Assembly: GCA_003242675.1 (NCBI GenBank)
Contig: QGVE01000047.1
Coordinates: forward strand, 1 to 18,171
Source of the DNA: Bacillota bacterium
Lineage (GTDB): Bacteria > Bacillota_E > Symbiobacteriia > Symbiobacteriales > Symbiobacteriaceae
Reading direction: 5' to 3'
Length of the DNA stretch: 18,171 nucleotides
Of this stretch, positions 1-6,631 are shown piece by piece. How positions within the stretch are numbered: position 1 is the stretch's first letter; every line of letters starts with the position of its first letter. Under the pieces are notes generated by a model. That model searched no databases, was not told the origin of the DNA, and saw only the letters and a list, made by a program, of their open reading frames with translations. A program made the translations under genes and the position numbers.

Positions 1-942
1 CGGTCCGCGGCTTTCGTCCCCTCGGGGCCGGTGGCCCCCGACGGCCTGGTCTTCGCCGGCCTGGGGGGTGGGTGCTTCTGCGCGCTGGGCCAGCGGGCGG
101 GGGCGGGGGGCTGGCGGACCGGCGGGGAGGCGGCGCCGGGCGCCCGGGGGGCGGCCGCGGAGGGGGCCGATCCGGCTGCGCTGCCCGCCCCGGCCGTCTA
201 CGACGGGCTGGCCTACCTCTGCGAGCCCGGGGGGCGGGTGCGGGCGGTGGTCGCCCGGACCGGGGCCGAGGTCTGGGCCGTCGCGCCGGGGGAGCGGCCG
301 GGTTCGCCTTTAGCCGCCGAGGGCGTCGTCTACCTGGGCCACGCGCGCGGCGTCGTCGCCCTCGAGGCGAAGACCGGCGCTCGGGTGTGGAGCGCGCCGC
401 TGGACGGGCCCGTGGCCCGGCCCGTGGCCCTGGGCGACGGGCGGCTCTTCGCCGTGACCGAGGCGGGCACCCTCTGGGCCCTGGACGTCTGGACGGGCAA
501 GCCGATCTGGCAGGCGGAGGCGGCGCCGGTGCCGCCCGTGTTCGCCGAACTGCTGGTGATCGCAGGCGGCCGCGCGCTTGACGCGCTGACCGGGGAGGAG
601 ATCTGGCACCGGCCGGACCTGGACGGCTCCCCCGCCGTGCGGGGCGAACGGGTGTGCTACCCTGGCCGCTGGGTCGACCTGTTCAGCGGACGGACCGTCG
701 CCGAGGCGCAGGGGGAGGCGGAGCCGCCGCCGGCCGGCGCGCCGCACCTTCTGGCCGGGGACCTGCACGTGTGGGCGACGCCGGAGCCGGCCCTGGCGGC
801 GTGGGACGGGGCGGCAGGGCGGCTGCGCTGGTCGGTGCCGCTGCCGGCCCCTGCGGTCGCGCTGGCGCCGGCGGACGGATGGCTGTTCGTGACCCTGGCC
901 GACGGCTCGCTGGCGGCCTACAGCACCGCGGAGGAAGACTGA
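1..942 (+). CDS. PQQ-like beta-propeller repeat protein, 5'-truncated
   Basis: The reading frame is open from the first base of the window to a TGA at 940-942, so the gene almost certainly starts upstream; the GTG at 31 lies inside what already looks like a propeller blade. The protein is made of repeats of about 35-45 residues with the PQQ/WD-like pattern of a hydrophobic strand, a Gly-rich turn, then a strand ending in TGxxxW, for example TGAEVW, TGARVW, TGKPIW and TGEEIW. About six or seven blades are visible, consistent with a closed beta-propeller. No catalytic residues or PQQ ligands can be assigned, so this is a structural assignment only. Such proteins are often secreted or envelope-attached, but the N-terminus that would show a signal peptide is missing. 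A terminator follows directly, so this is the last gene of its transcription unit and is unrelated to the germination operon downstream. Confidence 0.8.
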   Translation, partial: RSAAFVPSGPVAPDGLVFAGLGGGCFCALGQRAGAGGWRTGGEAAPGARGAAAEGADPAALPAPAVYDGLAYLCEPGGRVRAVVARTGAEVWAVAPGERPGSPLAAEGVVYLGHARGVVALEAKTGARVWSAPLDGPVARPVALGDGRLFAVTEAGTLWALDVWTGKPIWQAEAAPVPPVFAELLVIAGGRALDALTGEEIWHRPDLDGSPAVRGERVCYPGRWVDLFSGRTVAEAQGEAEPPPAGAPHLLAGDLHVWATPEPALAAWDGAAGRLRWSVPLPAPAVALAPADGWLFVTLADGSLAAYSTAEED

Positions 943-950
943 CCGAAACG

Positions 951-980
951 CCGGCCCCCGGAGCGGGGCCGGATTCTTGT
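951..980 (+). terminator. Rho-independent terminator after the beta-propeller gene
   Basis: A perfect 8-bp GC stem (951-958 with 965-972, CCGGCCCC/GGGGCCGG) with a 6-nt loop is followed by ATTCTTGTTG, a modest U-rich tail. It lies 9 bp after the stop codon. Confidence 0.7.
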
Positions 981-996
981 TGGGCGCGGTCCCCCT

Positions 997-1026
997 GCAT
1001 GGGGCGGGCGGCGGGCAGGCAGACTA
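997..1026 (+). promoter_or_regulatory. Candidate sigma-G (forespore) promoter of sleB-ypeB
   Basis: GCATG at 997-1001 fits the Bacillus sigma-G -35 pattern (GHATR). After exactly 18 nt, CAGACTA at 1020-1026 differs at one position from the -10 pattern CATNHTA. Transcription would begin around 1033, about 27 nt before the sleB GTG. sleB is a known sigma-G target in Bacillus. The match to this gene pair and the correct spacing make the site credible, but it is a short motif in GC-rich DNA. Confidence 0.5.
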
Positions 1027-1059
1027 GGCTTGACCGCAGGCTGACGAGGGGGAGTCGTC

Positions 1060-1521
1060 GTGCAGAGGTGGGTCAAGTGGACGGCGGCCTTCTGCGCCGC
1101 CGGGGCGCTGCTGCTGTGGCCGGCGGCGACCTTCGACGGCCACCGGGTCCTCGCGGAGAGCCGCGCGGCCAAGGACAACCTGCACCTGCTGGCCCAGGTG
1201 GTCTGCGGCGAGGCCCGGGGCGAGCCGTACGAGGGCAAGGTGGCGGTGGCGGCCGTGATCCTGAACCGGACCCTGGACAACCGGTTCCCGGACTCGGTGG
1301 CCGGGGTCGTCTACCAGCCCCACGCGTTCGAGTCGGTTGCCAACGGCGAGATCTACAAGGAGACGACCGAGGAGTGCTTCAAGGCGGCGCGGGCGGCCCT
1401 GGCCGGCTGGGACCCCTCCAACGGGGCGCTCTTCTTCTTTGCCCCGGCCAAGACCAACAATGCGTTCATCTGGTCCCGGGAGCAGGTGCGGACCATCGGC
1501 AAGCACATCTTCGCGAAGTAG
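1060..1521 (+). CDS. sleB: Spore cortex-lytic enzyme / cell wall hydrolase, SleB family
   Basis: This 153-residue protein has an N-terminal signal peptide (basic start, hydrophobic residues 8-24, likely cleavage after the VLA at 30-32) followed by a complete Hydrolase_2 (SleB) domain from about residue 40 to 153. The hallmark CGEARGE segment starts at residue 49, with Glu51 the likely catalytic acid of a lytic transglycosylase, and the NxxFIWS region lies near the C-terminus. SleB degrades spore cortex peptidoglycan containing muramic-delta-lactam during germination. Bacillus SleB carries an extra N-terminal peptidoglycan-binding domain that is absent here. The GTG start has a GAGGGGGAG ribosome site 5 bp upstream. 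The adjacent ypeB strongly supports the SleB assignment over a vegetative CwlJ-like hydrolase. Confidence 0.88.
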   Translation: MQRWVKWTAAFCAAGALLLWPAATFDGHRVLAESRAAKDNLHLLAQVVCGEARGEPYEGKVAVAAVILNRTLDNRFPDSVAGVVYQPHAFESVANGEIYKETTEECFKAARAALAGWDPSNGALFFFAPAKTNNAFIWSREQVRTIGKHIFAK

Positions 1522-1533
1522 GAGGCCGGCGCC

Positions 1534-2904
1534 GTGAAGTCGCAGAAGGGCCAGGTCTGGGCGTATCTCCTGCTGGCCGTGGCGCTGGTGGGGGCGATGG
1601 GGTTCGGCGCCTACCAGACCCGGCTGAAGAACCAGTACCTGCGGGAAGCGGAGAACAAGTACATGGCCGCGTTCCACAAGCTGAAGTGGACCAGCGAGAA
1701 CATCGAGGAGCGCATGGCCAAACTGCTGGCCACGAACGACCCCAGGCTCCAGGAGGGCCTGCTGGCCGACCTGCGGGTGTTCAGCGCGCAGGCGGTGGAG
1801 CACATGGCGAACCTGCCCTTCACCACGCTGAACACCCCGCGCCTCACCAACTTCCTGAACACCCTGCGCGCCGAGTCGGACAAGAAGCACCACAAGCTGA
1901 ACACCGGGCAGGGCCTGAGCGAAGAGGACTGGAGCCAGCTCATGGAGCTCCGGAAGCAGGCGGTCTACTTCGAGCAGGAGCTCTCCAACCTGCTGGGCCT
2001 GATCGGGAACAACCTGATCCGCTGGCAGCCGACGGTGCAGGCGACCAGCCCGGCCCGGAGCGGGCCGGCCGAGACGCCGATCACCCGGTCGGTGATGCTG
2101 ATGGAGGAGAACCTGCCCGTGCCGCCCGGGGAGGAGGACGCGCTGGCGCCGGAGAAGGCCGAGCTGCCCCGGCCCCAGACGGACCCGGGGCCGCGGGTGG
2201 ACGCCGCAGCCGCCGCCGAGGCGATCAAGCGGTTCGTGGACATGCCGCTTGCCGGCGAGCCGGTCCTGACCGGCGTGTACGACCCGGAGGACACCCGGAA
2301 GGGGCTTTCCCTCTACTACTTTGATGCCAAGAAGCAGAACGGCCTGTCGATGAACTTCGGCGTCTCGGTGCACGGCGGCCACGTGGTCTACATGATCGAC
2401 GGGAGGGCCGTCACCGAGGAAAAGCTGACCCACGAGCAGCTCATCGCGCGGGCGAAGGAGATGCTGGCGCGGTGGGGCTTCGATTCGGTGGCGCTGGTCT
2501 CCAGCGCGGCGAACGACGGGACGCTGGTGATGGACTTCGCCCCGGTGGCCGGCGGCGTCGCGGTGCACACCGAGATGATCCGGGTCATGCTGGCGATGGA
2601 CAACGGCGAGCTGGTGGGCTACGACGCCCGGCCCTACTGGGTGAACCACCGGGAGCGGGACCTGCCGCAGCCCAGGATCTCAGCCGCCGAGGCGGCCGCC
2701 CGGACGTCGCCGCGCCTGACGGTGACGGGAGAGCCCCGCCTTGCCCTCATCGCCGACCGGCGGGGGGAGGAGCGGCTGGTGTGGGAGGTGCCGGGCCGGG
2801 TGGAGGACCAGCACTTCCGGGTCTTCGTGGACGCGCTGGACGGCACGGAGCTCGACGTGATCCGCACCGTCGGGGATCCGGCCCCGCCGCAGCAGGAGGG
2901 GTAG
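1534..2904 (+). CDS. ypeB: Spore germination protein YpeB
   Basis: This 456-residue protein is close to the usual 450 residues of YpeB. Residues 9-27 form one transmembrane or uncleaved signal segment. A helical N-terminal domain (about 30-180) includes the family-typical LNTPRLTNFLNTLR and a Gln/Glu-rich helix. A Pro/Glu-rich linker (about 185-225) leads to three PepSY-like repeats (about 225-290, 295-375 and 382-447). YpeB is required for localisation and stability of SleB in the spore, and the two genes are a conserved operon. Here the genes are 12 bp apart, and the GTG start is preceded by AGGAGG overlapping the sleB stop. Expression in the forespore from the promoter before sleB is inferred. 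Confidence 0.92.
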   Translation: MKSQKGQVWAYLLLAVALVGAMGFGAYQTRLKNQYLREAENKYMAAFHKLKWTSENIEERMAKLLATNDPRLQEGLLADLRVFSAQAVEHMANLPFTTLNTPRLTNFLNTLRAESDKKHHKLNTGQGLSEEDWSQLMELRKQAVYFEQELSNLLGLIGNNLIRWQPTVQATSPARSGPAETPITRSVMLMEENLPVPPGEEDALAPEKAELPRPQTDPGPRVDAAAAAEAIKRFVDMPLAGEPVLTGVYDPEDTRKGLSLYYFDAKKQNGLSMNFGVSVHGGHVVYMIDGRAVTEEKLTHEQLIARAKEMLARWGFDSVALVSSAANDGTLVMDFAPVAGGVAVHTEMIRVMLAMDNGELVGYDARPYWVNHRERDLPQPRISAAEAAARTSPRLTVTGEPRLALIADRRGEERLVWEVPGRVEDQHFRVFVDALDGTELDVIRTVGDPAPPQQEG

Positions 2905-2925
2905 TCGCAGCAGGCGGCCGCGCCA

Positions 2926-2973
2926 GGCGGGCCGCTTCGGGGTCTTCCCGGAGCGGCCCGCCTCGCCTTTTCG
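2926..2973 (+). terminator. Strong Rho-independent terminator after ypeB
   Basis: A contiguous 16-bp stem (2926-2941 with 2947-2962, including one T-G pair) closes a 5-nt loop and is followed by TCGCCTTTTCG. It ends the sleB-ypeB operon and insulates the promoter of the oxidoreductase operon. Confidence 0.85.
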
Positions 2974-2994
2974 CTGACCCGGCCCGGCCGCGAA

Positions 2995-3034
2995 TGCAGT
3001 TCGCCGCCCGAAACCTGCATTTCGCCGCCGGAAA
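2995..3034 (+). repeat. Tandem 19-bp direct repeat upstream of the oxidoreductase promoter (candidate operator)
   Basis: Two copies of TGCAnTTCGCCGCCnGAAA lie at 2995-3013 and 3016-3034, identical at 17 of 19 positions, with a period of exactly 21 bp (two helical turns). Each copy has weak internal dyad symmetry (TTCG-N5-CGAA in the first, TTTC-N7-GAAA in the second). The second copy ends 7 bp before the proposed -35 box. The placement suggests a binding site for a transcription factor acting on the 2-oxoacid:ferredoxin oxidoreductase operon; the factor is unknown. Confidence 0.6.
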
Positions 3035-3041
3035 ACGGCTA

Positions 3042-3071
3042 TTGGCAGGAGAACCCTTGACGTGCTATAGT
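3042..3071 (+). promoter_or_regulatory. Sigma-A-type promoter of the oxidoreductase operon
   Basis: TTGGCA at 3042-3047, an 18-nt spacer and TATAGT at 3066-3071 form a good promoter, giving a leader of about 75 nt. The leader contains a hairpin (CGGCAC at 3092-3097 with GTGCCG at 3114-3119, 16-nt loop) of unknown role. A TTGACG at 3057 has no -10 box at a usable distance. Confidence 0.6.
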
Positions 3072-3153
3072 GATAGTACCTTCTGCCTACGCGGCACCGA
3101 GGGTGGTTCTTTCGTGCCGGGGCAGGACGACTGTGCAGGGGAGGGAGACTCCT

Positions 3154-4185
3154 ATGACTGCGACCCCCACGCAGGGAACCATCCGGCTTCCTGTCAAGGA
3201 TGAGCACGGGTGTTTCAACATCCGCCTCGAGTCGATCGGCGGCTACGGCGCCAACATCGCCGGCAAGATGCTGGCCGAGGCCGGGGTCCTGTACCAGGGC
3301 CTGAACGGCTCCAACTTCTCGTCTTACGGGTCCGAGAAAAAGGGCTCGCCGGTCAAGTCCTTCATCCGCTTCGCGGAGCCGGACACGCCGATCCGCGTCA
3401 GCGCCCCGATCGAGGAGCCGCACATCGTCTGCATCTTCCACGAGGCCCTGATCCGGACCCAGCCGGTGGTCGACGGGCTCCGCCCGGGCGGCACGGTGAT
3501 CGTCAACACGCGCAAGCGGCCGGAGGAGATCCGGCAGATGCTGGGCGTGGACGACGTGACCATCGGCACCTTCGACGCCACGACCATCGCGGTGGAGACG
3601 GGCTCCCGCGTCAACATGGCCGTGCTGGGCGCGATCGCCCGCGCGGCGCAGTTCCTCGACCCGGAGGCGATCAAGGCACTTATCGTCGATACGTTCTCCA
3701 AGAAGTATCCGCACACCGTGCCCGGCAACCTGCGCTGCTTCGACCGGGGCTACGAGGAGATCGAGTTCCAGTACTTCGGCCCTTCCCCTGACGCGGGCAC
3801 CGGCCGCGGACGGCCTTCGGCGGCCGCCTACGGGTACCTGAACATGCCCATCGGCGGCGTCATCCCCAACCCGGGCAACATGGCCCTGAAGGACCTCAGC
3901 GCCTCGCGCCAGGGCTTCCTGCCGGCCTTCGACCGGGAGAAGTGCATCGACTGCGCCCAGTGCGACCTGGTCTGCCCGGACTTCTGCTTCGTGTGGGAGC
4001 AGGGGGTCGACAAGCGGGGCCGGCCGGCCATGGTGCTGAAGGGCATCAACTACCAGTACTGCAAGGGCTGCCTGAAGTGCGTGGAGGCCTGCCCGGTGGA
4101 CGCCCTGTGGGAGATCCGGGAGCAGGACGGCTGGGCGGAGGCGCACACGGTGCGGCATTCCGATCTGCTGACTGTGGGGAGGTGA
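3154..4185 (+). CDS. 2-oxoacid:ferredoxin oxidoreductase, fused gamma and delta (ferredoxin) subunits
   Basis: This 343-residue protein joins two subunits. Residues about 20-200 are the gamma domain, with IGGYGANIAGKML in place of the usual GGQG loop and the family segment YGSEKKGSPV. Residues about 255-330 are a delta-type domain with two [4Fe-4S] motifs: CxxCxxCxxxCP at Cys264/267/270/274 and again at Cys303/306/309/313. The enzyme oxidatively decarboxylates a 2-oxoacid with CoA and passes electrons to ferredoxin; this polypeptide would carry electrons out and help bind CoA. The ATG at 3154 was chosen because of the GGGAGGGAGA ribosome site 5 bp upstream; the frame is open further up but overlaps the promoter. 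The alpha-beta gene follows 7 bp later. The substrate is probably pyruvate, but that is inferred from the partner gene. Confidence 0.85.
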   Translation: MTATPTQGTIRLPVKDEHGCFNIRLESIGGYGANIAGKMLAEAGVLYQGLNGSNFSSYGSEKKGSPVKSFIRFAEPDTPIRVSAPIEEPHIVCIFHEALIRTQPVVDGLRPGGTVIVNTRKRPEEIRQMLGVDDVTIGTFDATTIAVETGSRVNMAVLGAIARAAQFLDPEAIKALIVDTFSKKYPHTVPGNLRCFDRGYEEIEFQYFGPSPDAGTGRGRPSAAAYGYLNMPIGGVIPNPGNMALKDLSASRQGFLPAFDREKCIDCAQCDLVCPDFCFVWEQGVDKRGRPAMVLKGINYQYCKGCLKCVEACPVDALWEIREQDGWAEAHTVRHSDLLTVGR

Positions 4186-4192
4186 GCGGTCG

Positions 4193-6460
4193 ATGGCCCT
4201 CAAGGAGGAGCAGCTGAGAGTTCAGAAGACGGGGTTCAAGTCGGGCAACGAGATGGCCGCGCTGGCCGCGAGCCAGATCAACTTCCACCTGATGGGCTAC
4301 TACCCGATCACGCCGTCCACCGAGATCGCCGAGTATATCGACGAGATGCGGGTGGAGGGCCTGAACAACATCGTGATGGTCGCCGGCGACGGCGAGCACG
4401 GCGCGGCCGGCATCTGCTACGGCGCGGCCGTGGCCGGCGGGCGGGTGTTCAACGCGACCTCGGCCAACGGGTATCTCTACGCCCTCGAGCAGATGCCGGT
4501 CCAGTCGGGCACCCGCATGCCGATGGTGCTCGACCTGGTCACCCGGTCGGTGTCCGGCCCGCTGGACATCCGCGGCGACCACTCCGACCTCTACTTTGCC
4601 CTGAACACGGGCTGGATCATCCTCTACGCCAACAACCCGCAGGAGGTCTATGACCTGCACCCCATCGCCGTCCGGGTGGGCGAGCACCCCGACGTGCGGC
4701 TGCCGGTGATTATCGGGTTCGACGGCTTCTTCACCAGCCACCAGAAGCGGCGGGTCTCGTATTTCGAGGACCCGAAGGTGCTGCAGGAGTTCGTGGGGCC
4801 GCAGCCCGAGGGCTTCCCCCATGCGCTGGATCCCCGCAACCCGTACACCTTCGGCCCCTATATGAACGACCCGGACCTGATCAACAACAAGTACCAGCTG
4901 CACCTGGCGATGGAGGCCGCCCGCCGGGTGATCCCCGAGGTCTTCGCCGAGTGGGAGAAGCTGTCGGGCCGCCGGCTGGAGATGGTCGAGGCGTACCGCA
5001 TGGAGGACGCGGAGGTCGCCCTGGTGCTCCTGGGCTCCGCCGCGGACACCGGCAAGCAGGTCGCCGACCAGCTCAGGGAGCGGGGCGTGCGGGCCGGCCT
5101 GGTGACCCTGCACGTGCTGCGCCCGTTCCCGGCCGCCGAGATCCGGCAGGTCCTGCGGGGCGTGTCCGCGATCGTCATCGGTGAGCGGGCCGACTCCTAC
5201 GGCTCGGGCGGCGGCAACCTGTCCCACGAGATCAAGTCCGCGCTGAAGGACGACCCGGACAACCGCACCCTGGTCGCCACGCGCATCTACGGCCTGGGCG
5301 GCAAGGACTTCTACCCGGCGGACGCCGAGGCGTTCTACGAGCTGGCCCTGGAGATGGCCCGCACCGGCCGGGTGGAGGTGCCCTTCGACTACCACGGCGT
5401 CACGGCGGTGACCGAGACCCAGCCGGTCCGGGTCGTGCGGCCGCTCACGCGGGAGGAGCAGCAGTCGCCGGTCAAGGTCGAGGTCGTGGGCGACGAGCTG
5501 AAGGTCACCGTGCCGCCGCCCCGCCAGATGATGGGAATGCCCAAGCGCATCACGCCGGGGCACGGCGCCTGCCCGGGCTGCGGCATCTTCCCGGCCCTGG
5601 ACAACTTCTTCCGGGCGCTTTCGGGCGACGTGGTGGTGCTCTTCCAGACGGGGTGCGCGATGGTGGTCACCACGGGCTACCCCTACTCGGCCCACCGGGT
5701 CACCTATATCCACAACCTGTTCCAGAACGGCGCCGCGACGCTCTCGGGCGTCGTGGAGGTGTTCCACGAGAAGAAGCGCCGGGGCGAGATCGACGTCGGC
5801 GAGGACATCACCTTCGTCATGGTCACCGGCGACGGCGGCATGGACATCGGCATGGGCCCGGCCATCGGCGCCGCCCTGCGCAACCACAAGATGATCATCC
5901 TGGAGTATGACAACGAGGGCTACATGAACACCGGCTCGCAGCTGTCGTACTCCACCCCCCTCGGCCACCGGACCGCCACGTCCAACGTGGGCAGCCTGGG
6001 CTTCGGCAAGGCGTTCCACCACAAGGACACGCCGCAGATCATGGCCGCCTGCCACATCCCGTACGTCTTCACCGCCGTCGAGTCGCAGCCGCAGGACCTG
6101 TGGAAGAAGGCCGCCAAGGCGCAGTGGTACGCCAAGAACGTCGGCCTGGCCTACGGCAAGATCCTGATCGCCTGCCCGCTCAACTGGCTCTCCGAGGACC
6201 GGATGGGCACCAAGATCGTGCAGGCCGCGGTGGACTGCAACTTCTTCCCGCTCTACGAGGTGGAGCGGGGCAAGACCCGGCTGACGTACGACCCGGAGGC
6301 CAAGGGCCGGAAGATCCCCGTGGAAGAGTGGCTCAAGATGATGGGCAAGACGCGCCACCTCCTGAAGCCGGAGTACGCCGACGTGCTGGAGGAGTTCAAG
6401 CGGGAGGTCGAGCGCCGGTTCCGCCGGATCAAGGCGATGAGCGAACATCCCGACCTGTGA
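4193..6460 (+). CDS. 2-oxoacid (probably pyruvate):ferredoxin oxidoreductase, fused alpha and beta subunits
   Basis: This is a 755-residue catalytic polypeptide. Residues about 10-260 are the alpha pyrimidine-binding domain, with YPITPSTEIAEYI and DGFFTSH, the latter resembling pyruvate:ferredoxin oxidoreductases. Residues about 265-390 are transketolase-C-like. A linker (about 395-445) leads to the beta domain. There the thiamine diphosphate motif starts at GDGG (546-549) and continues to NEGYMNTGSQ. Four cysteines fit the family ligands of the proximal [4Fe-4S] cluster: Cys460, Cys463 (ACPGCG), Cys488 (TGC) and Cys661 (ACPLNW). With the preceding gamma-delta gene it makes a complete enzyme from two chains. 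Spore-forming Firmicutes more usually have one long chain or four separate subunits. The ribosome site GGGAGGTGAG overlaps the previous stop, suggesting translational coupling. Pyruvate is the likely but unproven substrate. Confidence 0.88.
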   Translation: MALKEEQLRVQKTGFKSGNEMAALAASQINFHLMGYYPITPSTEIAEYIDEMRVEGLNNIVMVAGDGEHGAAGICYGAAVAGGRVFNATSANGYLYALEQMPVQSGTRMPMVLDLVTRSVSGPLDIRGDHSDLYFALNTGWIILYANNPQEVYDLHPIAVRVGEHPDVRLPVIIGFDGFFTSHQKRRVSYFEDPKVLQEFVGPQPEGFPHALDPRNPYTFGPYMNDPDLINNKYQLHLAMEAARRVIPEVFAEWEKLSGRRLEMVEAYRMEDAEVALVLLGSAADTGKQVADQLRERGVRAGLVTLHVLRPFPAAEIRQVLRGVSAIVIGERADSYGSGGGNLSHEIKSALKDDPDNRTLVATRIYGLGGKDFYPADAEAFYELALEMARTGRVEVPFDYHGVTAVTETQPVRVVRPLTREEQQSPVKVEVVGDELKVTVPPPRQMMGMPKRITPGHGACPGCGIFPALDNFFRALSGDVVVLFQTGCAMVVTTGYPYSAHRVTYIHNLFQNGAATLSGVVEVFHEKKRRGEIDVGEDITFVMVTGDGGMDIGMGPAIGAALRNHKMIILEYDNEGYMNTGSQLSYSTPLGHRTATSNVGSLGFGKAFHHKDTPQIMAACHIPYVFTAVESQPQDLWKKAAKAQWYAKNVGLAYGKILIACPLNWLSEDRMGTKIVQAAVDCNFFPLYEVERGKTRLTYDPEAKGRKIPVEEWLKMMGKTRHLLKPEYADVLEEFKREVERRFRRIKAMSEHPDL

Positions 6461-6465
6461 GCGAC

Positions 6466-6496
6466 AAGGCCGCCGGACGCTGCCGGCGGCCTTTCG
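6466..6496 (+). terminator. Terminator of the oxidoreductase operon
   Basis: A perfect 11-bp stem (6466-6476 with 6483-6493) with loop ACGCTG begins 5 bp after the stop codon. It ends in a short T run (CTTTCG), so the U-tract is weak. Confidence 0.7.
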
Positions 6497-6572
6497 CGCG
6501 CCCCCGGGCCGCGCGGCGGCGCCGCAGGGCAGGAGTTTGCGCGGGGCACGGAGAAAGTGGCTCGCCAAGGGA

Positions 6573-6597
6573 CCGCGCGCCCGGCCCGGGCGCGCGG
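6573..6597. repeat. Near-perfect GC palindrome in the leader of the DnaD-like gene
   Basis: Eleven base pairs (6573-6583 with 6587-6597) close a 3-nt loop, about 35 nt upstream of the ATG at 6632. There is no T tract on the plus strand. It may be an mRNA stability or attenuation structure or a protein site. No convincing promoter was seen in the 6497-6631 gap. Confidence 0.5.
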
Positions 6598-6631
6598 CCG
6601 GACCGACTTCGGGGAAAAGGGGGGACGCCGA

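Noticed and set aside
654..2324. Long plus-strand frame spanning the beta-propeller end, sleB and ypeB
   Set aside because: It runs out of frame through three supported genes and a terminator, and its product is Gly/Arg/Ala-rich with no recognisable domain.
3057..3077. TTGACG as the -35 box of the oxidoreductase promoter
   Set aside because: The nearest -10-like hexamers, TATAGT and GATAGT, are only 3 and 9 nt away. TTGGCA at 3042 with an 18-nt spacer is a better fit.
3092..3119. T-box-like GGGTGG in the oxidoreductase leader
   Set aside because: The bases GAGGGTGGTTC lack the UGGNACC core, and there is no Stem I or terminator; only a simple hairpin is present.
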